NCBI GenBank assembly: GCA_016745315.1
Contig: CP066886.1
Coordinates: 3,534,501-3,598,500, forward strand
Length of the DNA: 64,000 nucleotides
Direction of reading: 5' to 3'
From: Arthrospira sp. PCC 9108
GTDB taxonomy: Bacteria > Cyanobacteriota > Cyanobacteriia > Cyanobacteriales > Microcoleaceae
Shown: positions 1 to 9,308 of the stretch, piece by piece
How positions within the stretch are numbered: position 1 is the stretch's first letter
Layout: each line of letters starts with the position of its first letter
The notes under the pieces: generated by a model
What the model was told of the DNA's origin: nothing
The model's input: the letters and a program-made list of their open reading frames with translations, nothing else
The model's database searches: none
Made by a program: the position numbers and the translations under genes

Positions 1-34
1 ATCTCATGCTTGTGATCAATAAAATTTAGGTTTA

Positions 35-1141
35 ATGACATCAACAACGTCAAAAGTAACTTTTGGGAAAAGTATTGGGTTCCGCAAAGAACTAAATCGT
101 CGAGTAAACGCTTATTTTGAAGCGGAGAATATTTCCCCCCGTGATAACCCCGCCATGTACCTCAAAACAGCAATTATTCTGGCTTGGGTAGTATCAGCTT
201 GGACCTTCGTGGTTTTTGGCCCTGATGTGCTGTGGATGAAACTACTGGGTTGCATTGTGTTAGGTTTTGGAGTTTCCGCCGTCGGTTTTAATATTAGCCA
301 TGACGGAAATCATGGCGGTTATTCTAAATATCAATGGGTGAATTATCTATCTGGATTAACCCATGATGCGATCGGAGTTTCTAGTTATTTATGGAAGTTT
401 CGCCACAATGTGCTTCATCATACCTACACCAACATTCTAGGCCATGACGTAGAAATTCATGGGGATGAATTGGTGCGGATGTCTCCTAGCATGGAATATC
501 GCTGGTATCATCGCTATCAACATCTGTTCATTTGGTTTGTCTATCCGTTCATTCCCTACTATTGGTCTATAGCAGATGTGCAAACTATGCTATTTAAGCG
601 CCAATATCATGACCATAAAATCCCCACCCCAACATGGGTAGATATAGCAACCTTACTCGCCTTTAAAGCCTTCGGTGTGGCTGTGTTTTTAATCATCCCG
701 ATCGCCGTTGGTTATTCTCCCTTAGAAGCCGTTATCGGCGCTTCTATTGTCTATATGACCCATGGACTGGTCGCCTGTGTGGTATTTATGTTAGCCCATG
801 TCATTGAACCGGCGGAATTTTTAGACCCCGACAATTTACACATTGATGATGAATGGGCGATCGCACAAGTAAAAACCACCGTTGATTTTGCCCCCAAAAA
901 CCCAATTATTAACTGGTATGTAGGGGGATTAAACTATCAAGCCGTCCACCATCTATTTCCTCATATCTGCCACATTCACTATCCTAAAATTGCTCCGATT
1001 TTAGCAGAAGTTTGTGAGGAATTTGGGGTTAATTATGCCGTACATCAAACCTTTTTCGGTGCTTTAGGTGCTAACTATAGCTGGCTCAAAAAAATGTCCA
1101 TTAACCCCGAAACAAAGGCGATCGAACAGTTAACTGTTTAA
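35..1141 (+). CDS. desD: Delta-6 fatty-acid desaturase (DesD)
   Basis: A 368-residue integral membrane acyl-lipid desaturase. It introduces the delta-6 double bond in linoleoyl groups of membrane lipids, giving gamma-linolenic acid, and uses a di-iron centre. The three histidine boxes are visible: HDGNH (89-93), HNVLHH (124-129) and QAVHH (302-306), the last being the Q-x-x-HH form typical of front-end desaturases. Hydrophobic segments lie near 44-85 and 205-256. I recognise the sequence as close to the Spirulina DesD protein, and the length matches. The ATG start gives the known N-terminus MTSTTSK. A hairpin 39 bases past the stop probably ends transcription. The window begins 34 bases upstream, so the promoter is cut off. 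Confidence 0.95.
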   Translation: MTSTTSKVTFGKSIGFRKELNRRVNAYFEAENISPRDNPAMYLKTAIILAWVVSAWTFVVFGPDVLWMKLLGCIVLGFGVSAVGFNISHDGNHGGYSKYQWVNYLSGLTHDAIGVSSYLWKFRHNVLHHTYTNILGHDVEIHGDELVRMSPSMEYRWYHRYQHLFIWFVYPFIPYYWSIADVQTMLFKRQYHDHKIPTPTWVDIATLLAFKAFGVAVFLIIPIAVGYSPLEAVIGASIVYMTHGLVACVVFMLAHVIEPAEFLDPDNLHIDDEWAIAQVKTTVDFAPKNPIINWYVGGLNYQAVHHLFPHICHIHYPKIAPILAEVCEEFGVNYAVHQTFFGALGANYSWLKKMSINPETKAIEQLTV

Positions 1142-1179
1142 TAATCACTCACCTACCTGTTAAAGATTCAAGAGACCAG

Positions 1180-1208
1180 GGGCGCATTTCATCTAAACTG
1201 ATGCGCCC
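1180..1208 (+). terminator. Probable terminator of desD
   Basis: A perfect 8-bp inverted repeat (GGGCGCAT / ATGCGCCC) with a 13-base loop lies 39 bases after the desD stop and is followed by the short T-rich stretch ATTTATT. The stem is GC-rich but the T tract is weak, so termination may be incomplete. Confidence 0.55.
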
Positions 1209-1254
1209 ATTTATTAGCCTTTCAATTAACCAAGATAGAAACCAACAGCAGCCA

Positions 1255-2856
1255 TTAATAAGTCTTAGAAAAAATGCGGTTACTCCACTTATTCAAATGA
1301 GACTCAGCCAACATTGCCAAACTCTGCAACTCCTGAGTTCTTTGTTGTAAAGCAGAAATCGCCCGCGCCTGTGACTCTAATTTTTGCCTAACTACACCAC
1401 AGCATTTAACCAGACCATCAACAGTTTCCAGTTCACCCAACTCTAGGTTATGGTCTGAACTAACCAAATCCCACAACTGTTTTTTCATGGTTTCAACCAT
1501 ATAGCGCTGATGTTCTGATTGTATTTGTAAAGCGCTATACTTATCCGCCGGAACAGTTTGTGATAGCATCCCTTCCAGTTCCGCAATGCGAGTAAGTTTT
1601 TGCTGAACCTCAGTGATTTCGGCTTGTCGATTTTCTAACTGTTCTTGTAACTGATTAATCAGATTTTTGTGTTGTTCTGCTTCCTGTTCTAGTTTCTGAT
1701 AGCTGTCTCTGGAAACACTTGCAGATAACTGTGATTGTAAATCAGCCACAGTAGATTTCTGCTGTTCCAATTGCTGTTGTAGCTTTTGGTGAACCTCAGC
1801 CGCCACAGTTTGTTTTAACTGTGATTGTAAATCAGCCACAGTAGATTTCTGCTGTTCCAATTGCTGTTGTAGCTTTTGGTGAACCTCAGCCGCCACAGTT
1901 TGTTTTAACTGAGATTGTAAATCAGCCACAGTAGATTTCTGCTGTTCCAATTGCTGTTGTAGCTTTTGGTGAACCTCAGCCGCCACAGTTTGTTTTAACT
2001 GTGATTGTAAATCAGCCACAGTAGATTTCTGCTGTTCCAATTGCTGTTGTAGCTTTTGGTGAACCTCAGCCGCCACAGTTTGTTTTAACTGAGATTGTAA
2101 ATCAGCCACAGTAGATTTCTGCTGTTCCAATTGCTGTTGTAGCTTTTGGTGAACCTCAGCCGCCACAGTGTGTTTTAACTGAGATTGTAAATCAGCCACA
2201 GTAGATTTCTGCTGTTCCAATTGCTGTTGTAGCTTTTGAGAGTCACCCAGTTGGCTTTGGAGTTGATTAATAGTTTTCTGATTTTGCTGTTTCAGGGCTT
2301 CATGGTCTTCGAGTGAAACCGTGTTCGCCAGTTTACTCTCAAGTTCTACAATCCGTTTAAGCTGTTTTTTAAGGTCAGTAATTGAGTCTTTATGTTGTTG
2401 GAGTTCTTGCTGAACGTCATGATACTCCTTAGCCGGAACACTATTTTCCAGTTGCACTTGTAATTCTGGCAACTGACCTAGTTTTTGTTCGAGTTCAGCG
2501 ATAGTATTCGCCTGTTCTATAACTTGTTTTTGCAGGGTTTCGTATTCCTGCTGAAGTTGATCATATTCAGCCGATCGCTTTTCTAATTCTGCTGTAAGAG
2601 CCGGGCTATCATCTGATTGAGAATCAACTTCTGTTTGTGTATTGGTGTTAGCCAGGCTAATAGTTGTGCCTTCTTCATCCATAGAGATATTAAAGTCACC
2701 CCTAGCAATACGTTCGACAAATTCCGAACGCGACAGACCCAACTCCTTAGCAGTTGTGCTTAATAATTTAGCTCCTGTTGGTGTCAGTGACACCCCAATT
2801 TTTACCTTAGTTTCTGAATACAAAGTCGTGACTCCCCGTTTTTTCTTTCTTGGCAT
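1255..2856 (-). CDS. Coiled-coil repeat protein with N-terminal ribbon-helix-helix-like segment
   Basis: A 533-residue protein of unknown function. Residues about 15-55 (LSRSEFVERIAR) resemble a ribbon-helix-helix DNA-binding segment. Nearly all the rest is Gln/Glu/Leu-rich coiled coil, including about six near-identical 30-residue units (QQQLEQQKSTVADLQSQL core) between residues roughly 207 and 372. The start is supported by a strong Shine-Dalgarno (GAGGAGGGGGTA before ATG). No membrane segment or enzyme motif is seen. Such proteins could organise DNA or scaffold a structure, but this is inference. It is single, on the minus strand, between convergent desD and the ABC ATPase gene. Confidence 0.8.
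   Translation of the reverse strand: MPRKKKRGVTTLYSETKVKIGVSLTPTGAKLLSTTAKELGLSRSEFVERIARGDFNISMDEEGTTISLANTNTQTEVDSQSDDSPALTAELEKRSAEYDQLQQEYETLQKQVIEQANTIAELEQKLGQLPELQVQLENSVPAKEYHDVQQELQQHKDSITDLKKQLKRIVELESKLANTVSLEDHEALKQQNQKTINQLQSQLGDSQKLQQQLEQQKSTVADLQSQLKHTVAAEVHQKLQQQLEQQKSTVADLQSQLKQTVAAEVHQKLQQQLEQQKSTVADLQSQLKQTVAAEVHQKLQQQLEQQKSTVADLQSQLKQTVAAEVHQKLQQQLEQQKSTVADLQSQLKQTVAAEVHQKLQQQLEQQKSTVADLQSQLSASVSRDSYQKLEQEAEQHKNLINQLQEQLENRQAEITEVQQKLTRIAELEGMLSQTVPADKYSALQIQSEHQRYMVETMKKQLWDLVSSDHNLELGELETVDGLVKCCGVVRQKLESQARAISALQQRTQELQSLAMLAESHLNKWSNRIFSKTY
1741..2238. repeat. 90-bp in-frame tandem repeat (about 5.5 copies)
   Basis: The motif starting ATCAGCCACAGTAGATTT recurs at 1741, 1831, 1921, 2011, 2101 and 2191, an exact 90-bp period. 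Copies are almost identical; the few differences (for example GTGATTG versus GAGATTG) show the array expanded recently. It encodes 30-residue units of the coiled-coil protein, so copy number can change without breaking the frame. Confidence 0.95.
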
Positions 2857-2999
2857 TACCCCCTCCTCAGCCGTTATACAACTTAGCTGGTCTAACCAGA
2901 TCTTACCAAAAATCGATCACAATTCAACCTATAGTTAATCTTTGTGATCAGAACCGGAAAAATTTAAAGTTTTGTAAAGCAAAATTCGGGGGTACTACC

Positions 3000-4112
3000 C
3001 TAATGGGGAACCGAGACATAAGCTGATGTCCGAGTCTCAGAGCCGGAAACAGCGGGAAACACGCGCACCGAGTCTTGAGGAAACATCACCTGTACCCGCA
3101 TACCGACAGGAAGCGATCGCCCTCCGAAGGGAGTACGAGCAATCAGTTCACCTCCAGAAGGAACCTGTAAACAATAATGAAGTTCGCGACCCAAAAACTG
3201 GCGATCGCGAATCACCACCGAAGCCGTTTCGTCAGGTTTGAGGATAAAATCTTCTTGTCGCACCATCAAATCTGCTTTTTCAGTTATATCGGAATCATCA
3301 TTAGAGGCGATCGCAAAACAACCCACCTCAGTTTCCCACAAATTCCCCCGGCGTTGAGCTGGGATAAAATTAGCCTGGGTAACAAACTCCGCCACAAACC
3401 GAGAAGCCGGTTCTAGGTAAATTTTCTCTGGAGTCCCCCACTGTTCCAAATGTCCATGGCGCATTACCGCCACCCAGTCAGAAATTGATAAAGCCTCTTC
3501 CTGGTCATGGGTAACAAACACCGCTGATGCTCTTGCTGCTTTCAGAATTTGGCGCAATTCCTGACGCAATTTCAGCCGCACTTGTACATCTAAATTACTC
3601 AGGGGTTCATCCAATAACACCAACGTAGGACCAGGAGCCAAGGCTCGTGCTAAAGCCACCCGTTGCTGCTGTCCCCCAGAGATTTCATGGGGATAGCGAT
3701 CGGCATATCCCGACAACCCCACCAATTCTAACACTTCCGCCACTCGCAACTGTAGTTGTTTGGGGGATTTTTTGCGGAGAATTTCCAAACCAAAAGCAAT
3801 ATTTTGGGCTACTGTCAGGTGAGGAAACAAGGCATAATTCTGGAACACCATACCCACCCCCCGACGTTCTGGGGGAATCCACTCTTTAGACCCAGAAACC
3901 ACCTGTCCCGCAATCTCTACCACTCCCCTATCTGGCTGTTCAAACCCTGCAATTATTCGCAACAGAGTAGTTTTACCACATCCAGACGGACCCAATAGAC
4001 CCAGGATATCTCCGTGGTTCAAGGTGATGCTTATATCCTCGACGGCGGAGGTGTTAGTATTGGGATACTGCTTTGATATCCCTACCATATCCAAGATAGC
4101 AGACTCAGACAT
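3000..4112 (-). CDS. ABC transporter ATP-binding protein, iron(III)/FbpC-FutC type
   Basis: A 370-residue ATPase subunit of an import ABC transporter. Walker A is GPSGCGKTT (41-49), the signature ISGGQQQ is at 144-150, Walker B LVLLDEP at 164-170 and the switch histidine at 202. The C-terminal ~130 residues look like the TOBE-type regulatory domain of the Fe3+/sulfate/polyamine group. Length and sequence most resemble ferric-iron transporters, but spermidine or thiosulfate remain possible because no permease or binding protein is adjacent. It is divergent from the amino-acid permease genes, with a 436-base gap between them. The ATG start gives MSESAILDMV. Confidence 0.85.
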   Translation of the reverse strand: MSESAILDMVGISKQYPNTNTSAVEDISITLNHGDILGLLGPSGCGKTTLLRIIAGFEQPDRGVVEIAGQVVSGSKEWIPPERRGVGMVFQNYALFPHLTVAQNIAFGLEILRKKSPKQLQLRVAEVLELVGLSGYADRYPHEISGGQQQRVALARALAPGPTLVLLDEPLSNLDVQVRLKLRQELRQILKAARASAVFVTHDQEEALSISDWVAVMRHGHLEQWGTPEKIYLEPASRFVAEFVTQANFIPAQRRGNLWETEVGCFAIASNDDSDITEKADLMVRQEDFILKPDETASVVIRDRQFLGRELHYCLQVPSGGELIARTPFGGRSLPVGMRVQVMFPQDSVRVFPAVSGSETRTSAYVSVPH

Positions 4113-4548
4113 CGTTAGTTCTGTTAACCTTCCTTTAACTGTGTGCCGGGTTTATTGATAAACTTTGTAATCAATACCCCCTACCATCATAGGGCATTAT
4201 TCGTATATATTCTCACTAAGTCCGTGTCAAGTCTGATGGAATTTTTCCCATAGCCTGATTTTACCTGGTCTCTGGGGAAACCATCAGGGGGTCATCGCTA
4301 GAAAATAAACCCCTCTCTAGGTGGTCGCCGCCATGTCTCAGGTTTTCCTAGTGAGTTGCCAGTGAACTCCATGGGCTAATTTTGTATTATGATCATCCCA
4401 GTTATTGTGGGCGGGAAAATTAACTAATGATAAAGACTCTCAATAACTGTCTAAAAATCAGTAGTTAATTCGTAGCAATTTTGACGGCTATTTTAGGAGT
4501 AGTTAATTATGCTGAAAACTCCGCACCCCAAATCACAAATCAGGGAAA
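4113..4548. other. Intergenic region between divergent transporter genes
   Basis: This stretch must hold the promoters of the leftward ABC ATPase gene and the rightward permease pair. I see no conserved gene, repeat family or clear terminator in it. An ATG at 4510 opens a frame that runs into the permease gene out of frame and lacks coding character. Confidence 0.5.
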
Positions 4549-5721
4549 ATGACAACGAATCCAAATCAACCAAAAATCCCCCTTTGGCGAGACGATCGCT
4601 TTGGGAAAATTGCGTTTCAGGTAATCATCCTAGTAATTGTGATCGCGATTATTAGTATATTTACCATGAACCTGAATCAGAACCTACAAAGAAGCGGAAT
4701 TAGGTTCGGATTCGGATTTTTAAATAGTACCGCCGGATTTGCGATCGGTGAAAGTATCATCCCCTACCAACCGACGGACCCTTATAGACAGGTTCTCCTA
4801 GCGGGTTTAGTAAACACGCTGCGAGTGATGTTTTTTGGGATTATCCTAACTACCATTGTCGGAATTATTGCGGGAATTTCGTATTTTTCCAGTAACTGGC
4901 TAGTGCGTCAAATTGGGTTAGTATATGTAGAAATAGTCAGAAATACACCCCTACTGCTACAACTACTATTCTGGTATGGGATATTTCTACAACTACCCTC
5001 AGTTAGCGATCGCCTGGGGGTTTTTGATGCGATTTTCCTAACTCAGCGGGGGATTTTCATTCCTTGGCCATCTAGTTCTTTAATCTGGGTGTGGTTAGGG
5101 TTTTTGGTAATAGCGGCGATCGCCTCATTTTGGATATGGAAACAACGCACTAAAATAATGGTAGAAAAGGGTGCTTCTGGTCAACCGCAATTAATCGCCC
5201 TAGGTATCATCGCCTTAGTATCGTTGTTAATCATCCTGTTTGGTTTTGGTTGGGAAGTTCCCGCCATCACCGGAACCGAAAATAATCCGGTTTTACGAGG
5301 TGGTCTCAGGCTAACTATTGAATTTAGTGCTTTGTTAGTGGGGTTAGTATTTTATACTGCCGCTTACATTGCCGAAATTGTTCGCGCCGGGATTCAATCT
5401 GTAGCCAAAGGACAATGGGAAGCCGCCCGGTCTCTAGGGTTAAAACCAGGTTTAGTCATGCGTCTAGTCGTATTTCCCCAGGCTTTGCGGGTGATTATTC
5501 CTCCTCTCAATAGTCAATATTTGAACTTGGCAAAAAATTCCAGTTTAGCGATCGCCGTAGCTTACGCTGACCTGTATAATGTTGCCAATACCACCTTTAA
5601 CCAGAGTGGGAGGGCGGTAGAGGTCATGGTAATTATTATGGCAACCTATCTAACCATCAACCTGATTATTTCCCTATTTATGAACTTCCTTAATCGCCGG
5701 GTTCAACTTCAGGAAAGATAA
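4549..5721 (+). CDS. Amino-acid ABC transporter permease (AapQ/NatG-like)
   Basis: A 390-residue inner-membrane permease of the polar amino-acid uptake family. An N-terminal membrane anchor (about 21-41) is followed by a long periplasmic stretch and several further helices, as in AapQ. The cytoplasmic EAA loop that docks on the ATPase is clear: GQWEAARSLGL followed by PQALRVIIPP. Cyanobacteria carry this protein as NatG of the N-II uptake system. It is followed after 94 bases by the second permease. The matching ATPase and periplasmic binding protein are not in the window; in cyanobacteria they often lie elsewhere. Confidence 0.88.
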   Translation: MTTNPNQPKIPLWRDDRFGKIAFQVIILVIVIAIISIFTMNLNQNLQRSGIRFGFGFLNSTAGFAIGESIIPYQPTDPYRQVLLAGLVNTLRVMFFGIILTTIVGIIAGISYFSSNWLVRQIGLVYVEIVRNTPLLLQLLFWYGIFLQLPSVSDRLGVFDAIFLTQRGIFIPWPSSSLIWVWLGFLVIAAIASFWIWKQRTKIMVEKGASGQPQLIALGIIALVSLLIILFGFGWEVPAITGTENNPVLRGGLRLTIEFSALLVGLVFYTAAYIAEIVRAGIQSVAKGQWEAARSLGLKPGLVMRLVVFPQALRVIIPPLNSQYLNLAKNSSLAIAVAYADLYNVANTTFNQSGRAVEVMVIIMATYLTINLIISLFMNFLNRRVQLQER

Positions 5722-5815
5722 CTACAGTTAACCAAGACTACCAGGGGGGTTTAAGAAACTCTCAAAACCCCTCACCTTTCCCCACCATGACAGTTAATAA
5801 TTACCTATTCTGAAA

Positions 5816-7033
5816 ATGACAGCCAATCCTCAACCTACCTTAACCCGTCAAGCCCCTTCCCAGTCAAGAGACTTTCCCCAATGGCTGCGTGATAACCTGT
5901 TTAATACCTGGTATAATGGCTTATTTACCATGGCGATCGCCAGTTTCCTGCTGTGGATGTTAATAGGCTTTGTATCCTGGGCGAGAGTGACCGCCAAATG
6001 GGAAGTAATTCCCGCCAATTTGCACTTATTTATGGTCGGTCGGTTTCCCAGTGATCAATATTGGCGCTTGTGGTTATTGTTGGGAATAGTTAGCATTTTA
6101 TCAGGTTTGACCTGGGGATTTTTAGCCCGCCGCCAAACCATCCTCTTCAGCCAAAATATTGTCATTTCCCTGAGTGTGGTCGCCATGTTAATGGCTTTAG
6201 TACCAACTCCGATACCTTATCGTATAATGGCGATCGCCCTATTATTTATCCTAGTAGTTAGCAGTTGGGGAGGGCGCAAAATTGCCAGCCGGAAACCGCA
6301 ACTAGGAAAATGGCTGCCATTTTCTTGGTTTATGCTATTAATTATCAGCCTGTGGTTAATAGGTGGCGGCTTAGGATTAAGGGGAGTTTCCACCGACCTA
6401 TGGGGAGGATTAATGCTAACCCTGCTGATGTCAGTAATTAGCATTTTACTATGTTTTCCCCTGGGGGTTTTATTAGCTTTAGGTAGACAAAGTGATTTAC
6501 CAGTAATTAGAGGATTATCTATCGCCTATATTGAAGTTATCAGAGGCTTACCCCTAATTACCATCCTGTTTATGGGTCAAATTCTTCTCCCCCTATTTTT
6601 ACCAGAAGGAATGCGACCCGATCGCATTTTGAGGGCGATCGTAGGTTTGACCATGTTTAGTTCAGCCTACCTAGCAGAAAACGTCCGAGGCGGACTACAA
6701 GCCATCCCCAGAGGTCAATATGAAGCAGCAAAAGCCCTAGGTATTAATGCACCTTTAACTATGGCTTTAATCATCTTACCCCAAGCCTTAAAAATCTCCA
6801 TCCCTTCCATTGTCGGTCAGTTTATTAGTCTCTTTCAAGATACCACCCTATTAGCCATAGTCGGACTGGTAGAATTGCTAGGGATCAGCCGTTCAATTTT
6901 AGCTAACCCGCGATTTTTGGGACGCTATGCGGAGGTTTATCTATTCGTGGGTATCCTCTACTGGCTATTCTGTTATTTAATGTCTTTAGCCAGTCGGAAA
7001 TTGGAGAAACAACTCAATACGGAAAATCGCTGA
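5816..7033 (+). CDS. Amino-acid ABC transporter permease (AapM/NatH-like)
   Basis: A 405-residue partner permease of the preceding gene. It has about eight membrane helices, with the conserved permease core from about residue 195 on. The EAA loop reads GQYEAAKALGI followed by PQALKISIPS. NatG/NatH-type permeases form the heterodimeric channel of a general amino-acid importer. The two genes are in the same direction and probably one operon. A hairpin 20 bases after the stop faces the convergent petL gene. Confidence 0.88.
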   Translation: MTANPQPTLTRQAPSQSRDFPQWLRDNLFNTWYNGLFTMAIASFLLWMLIGFVSWARVTAKWEVIPANLHLFMVGRFPSDQYWRLWLLLGIVSILSGLTWGFLARRQTILFSQNIVISLSVVAMLMALVPTPIPYRIMAIALLFILVVSSWGGRKIASRKPQLGKWLPFSWFMLLIISLWLIGGGLGLRGVSTDLWGGLMLTLLMSVISILLCFPLGVLLALGRQSDLPVIRGLSIAYIEVIRGLPLITILFMGQILLPLFLPEGMRPDRILRAIVGLTMFSSAYLAENVRGGLQAIPRGQYEAAKALGINAPLTMALIILPQALKISIPSIVGQFISLFQDTTLLAIVGLVELLGISRSILANPRFLGRYAEVYLFVGILYWLFCYLMSLASRKLEKQLNTENR

Positions 7034-7052
7034 TTTCCCCGATCATAGATTA

Positions 7053-7094
7053 ATGCTGCATCGGCGAATCAGATTAAGTTCGCAGATACAGCAT
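7053..7094. terminator. Likely bidirectional terminator between natH-like gene and petL
   Basis: An imperfect inverted repeat (about 13 of 17 pairs, arms beginning ATGCTG and ending CAGCAT, 8-base loop) lies between the stop codons of two convergent genes. T tracts are poor, so the assignment rests mainly on position. Confidence 0.4.
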
Positions 7095-7113
7095 TATCAG
7101 TCTATGAGACTAT

Positions 7114-7215
7114 TTAGATCAGTTTTACCAGTCGCAGGGTGAACATAATGCCAGCCGCCGCACCGATAGCTACTACATACAGTAAAGCATAAGCGATCGC
7201 ACCATCAATGGTCAT
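7114..7215 (-). CDS. petL: Cytochrome b6f complex subunit 6 (PetL-like)
   Basis: A 33-residue protein consisting of one hydrophobic helix (about residues 6-26) and a short basic tail ending LRLVKLI. Length, single helix and the terminal (L/I)(R/K)..K(L/I)I pattern match cyanobacterial PetL, the small peripheral subunit that stabilises the b6f dimer in the thylakoid membrane. The ATG is preceded by a GGGAGA Shine-Dalgarno 9 bases upstream. The family is so short that recognition is by pattern only. It lies between, and opposite in direction to, the permease gene and aroB. Confidence 0.7.
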   Translation of the reverse strand: MTIDGAIAYALLYVVAIGAAAGIMFTLRLVKLI

Positions 7216-7322
7216 GGTCAATATCTCCCGATAAGTCAACTTTTGCATCTTCCATTGAAACACGAGGTGCGCTAGAATACAGCCTCATAGGGGAAATTAG
7301 CGGAATTTACGAGGAAGCCATC

Positions 7323-8419
7323 ATGTCGTCTGTAATTCGGGTTAATTTAGGGCCAATGTCCTATGATATTTCTGTGGCGGCGGGGAATTTAGACCGCTTG
7401 GGGTCTTTGATGTCTTCCCTGAAGTTAGGAAAAAAAGCCCTATTGGTATCTAACCCGGAAATTTTTGCACATTACGGAGAAAGGGCGATCGCCTCAATAG
7501 AGAATGCTGGCTTTCAGGTGTCCTCGGTAGTCCTTCCCGCTGGAGAACAGTATAAAACACTCTCCACCGTCCAATCTATCTATAATAGCGCCCTAGAACA
7601 CCGCCTAGAACGTAGTTCTACTATGATCGCTTTGGGGGGGGAGTCATTGGAGATATGACCGGCTTTGCTGCTGCTACCTGGCTGCGGGGAATTAATGTCC
7701 TACAGGTTCCCACGTCTCTATTAGCCATGGTGGATGCTTCTATTGGTGGGAAAACAGGGGTAAATCATCCCCAGGGTAAAAATTTGATTGGCGCTTTTCA
7801 TCAACCCCGTTTAGTGGTAATAGACCCGGAAGTTTTGACAACTCTACCAGTCCGAGAATTTCGGGCGGGAATGGCGGAGGTGATTAAATATGGGGTGATT
7901 TGGGATAAACAGTTATTTGAGCGCCTAGAAGAGGCAGATAACCTCGACAGCATTGATGATTTGAGCGGGGAACTACTGACCGAAATTATAGTCCGTTCCT
8001 GTCAAAGTAAGGCTGATGTGGTTAGCAAGGACGAAAAGGAATCGGGACTGAGGGCGATTTTGAATTATGGTCATACTATCGGTCATGGGGTGGAGAGTCT
8101 GACAGGATATTTGGAATTGGTACACGGGGAAGCGGTGGCTATTGGGATGGTTGCTGCTGGTCAAATTGCGGTAAAGATGCAATTATGGGGAAATGATAGC
8201 GATCGCCGCCAGGAATTACTGATTAAAAAGGCAGGTTTACCTATTCATCTTCCCCAAGGATTAAAGATTGATAAAATTATCGATATCCTGCAAACTGATA
8301 AGAAGGTGAAAGATGGTCAAGTCCGGTTTATTCTCCCTCGGGAAATTGGCACAGTCACTATTAGCGATCGAGTCCCCTCCCAGACTATTGCTGATGTATT
8401 AGCCACAATGGACAATTAA
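7323..8419 (+). pseudogene. aroB: 3-dehydroquinate synthase, frameshifted as assembled
   Basis: Catalyses the second shikimate-pathway step, DAHP to 3-dehydroquinate, using NAD and a metal ion. The reading frame breaks at the run of eight G at 7634-7641. The first part ends ALGGESLEI and stops at 7658; the rest opens as MTGFAAATWLRG. Adding one G restores the conserved ALGGGVIGDMTGF motif and a 365-residue protein of normal length. Downstream motifs are intact: DASIGGKTGVNHP, GMAEVIKYG, and the metal-binding NYGHTIGHGVE. Because the pathway is essential in a phototroph and only one base in a homopolymer is missing, a sequencing error is the simplest reading; transcriptional slippage is the alternative. 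Confidence 0.92.
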
Positions 8420-8440
8420 CAATTAATAATTAATAATTTT

Positions 8441-8700
8441 AGCCATGTAGGTTGGGTGAAACGCAGTGAAACCCAACATGATGGAGAGATGGTGTTGTTA
8501 GGTTGACCGTGGAGGGGGGCGGGTTTATTAATCTTACTGCTGGGAAATGTGGTTGACTGTGGAACCCGCCCCTACAGAATATCGGAAATGTTTGACTACT
8601 TCCCAAAACCGCAGCCATGTAGGTTGGGTGAAACCCAACATGATGGAGAGATGGTGGCGTTGGGTTTCGTACCTCCACCCAACCTACTCAAATTGGGGAA
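8441..8700. repeat. Cyanobacterial palindromic repeat module, left copy
   Basis: Contains the GTAGGTTGGGTGAAA / ACCCAACCTAC palindrome family twice, around a second palindrome (GGGCGGGTTT ... AACCCGCCCC). A closely related block recurs at 9309-9480, so the BrnT/BrnA genes sit between two direct copies. No coding potential is convincing here. Confidence 0.85.
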
Positions 8701-8706
8701 AAAAGA

Positions 8707-8982
8707 CTATTGCTGGGCTTCCATATACGATCGCAGTAAACGATTAATCTCAGTCTGATAACTCTGACCTTGCGATTTAAACCAGTCTAAAACATCACTA
8801 TCAATACTTAAAGTCACTTGTGTTTTGGTCTGATAATTAGGTGAACCTCGCCTAACTACTGCTTTAGTAACCATTTCTGGCGTAATTTCTGGACAATCAG
8901 AAAAATCAATTTCTTCATCAGTCATCCGGTCTAGGCGGTTCCAGTCAGTTTGAGAGTTGCTCGAAGTAAATTTGTTGTTCAT
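8707..8982 (-). CDS. brnA: BrnA-type antitoxin
   Basis: A 91-residue antitoxin of the BrnTA type II toxin-antitoxin system. The C-terminal half (TQVTLSIDSDVLDWFKSQG, then YQTEINRLLRSYM) is the ribbon-helix-helix DNA-binding domain that represses its own operon; the acidic N-terminal part (DEEIDFSDCPEIT) precedes it. I chose the ATG at 8982 because it gives the usual antitoxin length; a longer frame would extend 20 residues into the toxin gene. It overlaps the 3' end of brnT by 38 bases, the usual toxin-first order of this family. Confidence 0.85.
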   Translation of the reverse strand: MNNKFTSSNSQTDWNRLDRMTDEEIDFSDCPEITPEMVTKAVVRRGSPNYQTKTQVTLSIDSDVLDWFKSQGQSYQTEINRLLRSYMEAQQ

Positions 8983-9220
8983 ATTTAGTAGCTTTTCTCG
9001 CAGAAATAATCCGAATATATTCTTCTTGTTCTGTATGGACAATAGCGACCACTCGCCCTTGTAACAAACCCAAAGTCACAAACCTCTGCTCTCCATAATT
9101 GGATCGGTCATCTTCAAAGGTTACGATATCTCCATCAAAAACAAGGGGAACATCAATAAAATCAATGCCATGTTTGCGGAGGTTCGTCAGACGTTTAGTT
9201 TCATCCCATTCAAATTCCAT
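8945..9220 (-). CDS. brnT: BrnT-type RNase toxin
   Basis: A 91-residue toxin of the BrnT family, a RelE-fold ribonuclease. The start MEFEWDETKRLTNLRKHGIDF is the family signature, and RIISARKATKYEQQIY near the end carries the conserved basic residues. The ATG at 9220 is preferred over one 16 codons upstream because it begins exactly at the conserved motif. It is followed and overlapped by brnA. The pair is flanked by palindromic repeat modules, consistent with movement as a small cassette. Confidence 0.87.
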   Translation of the reverse strand: MEFEWDETKRLTNLRKHGIDFIDVPLVFDGDIVTFEDDRSNYGEQRFVTLGLLQGRVVAIVHTEQEEYIRIISARKATKYEQQIYFEQLSN

Positions 9221-9308
9221 GCCTTGACTGTTACTACATATTGTAACTAAATTTTCCCAAAAATTCATATTAACAGAATCAACGGTGGTAATTTTCTCTT
9301 ACTCCCCA

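Noticed and set aside
2642..2938. A 98-codon plus-strand frame near the start of the coiled-coil gene
   Set aside because: It is antisense to the ribbon-helix-helix segment and start region of that gene and has no recognisable product.
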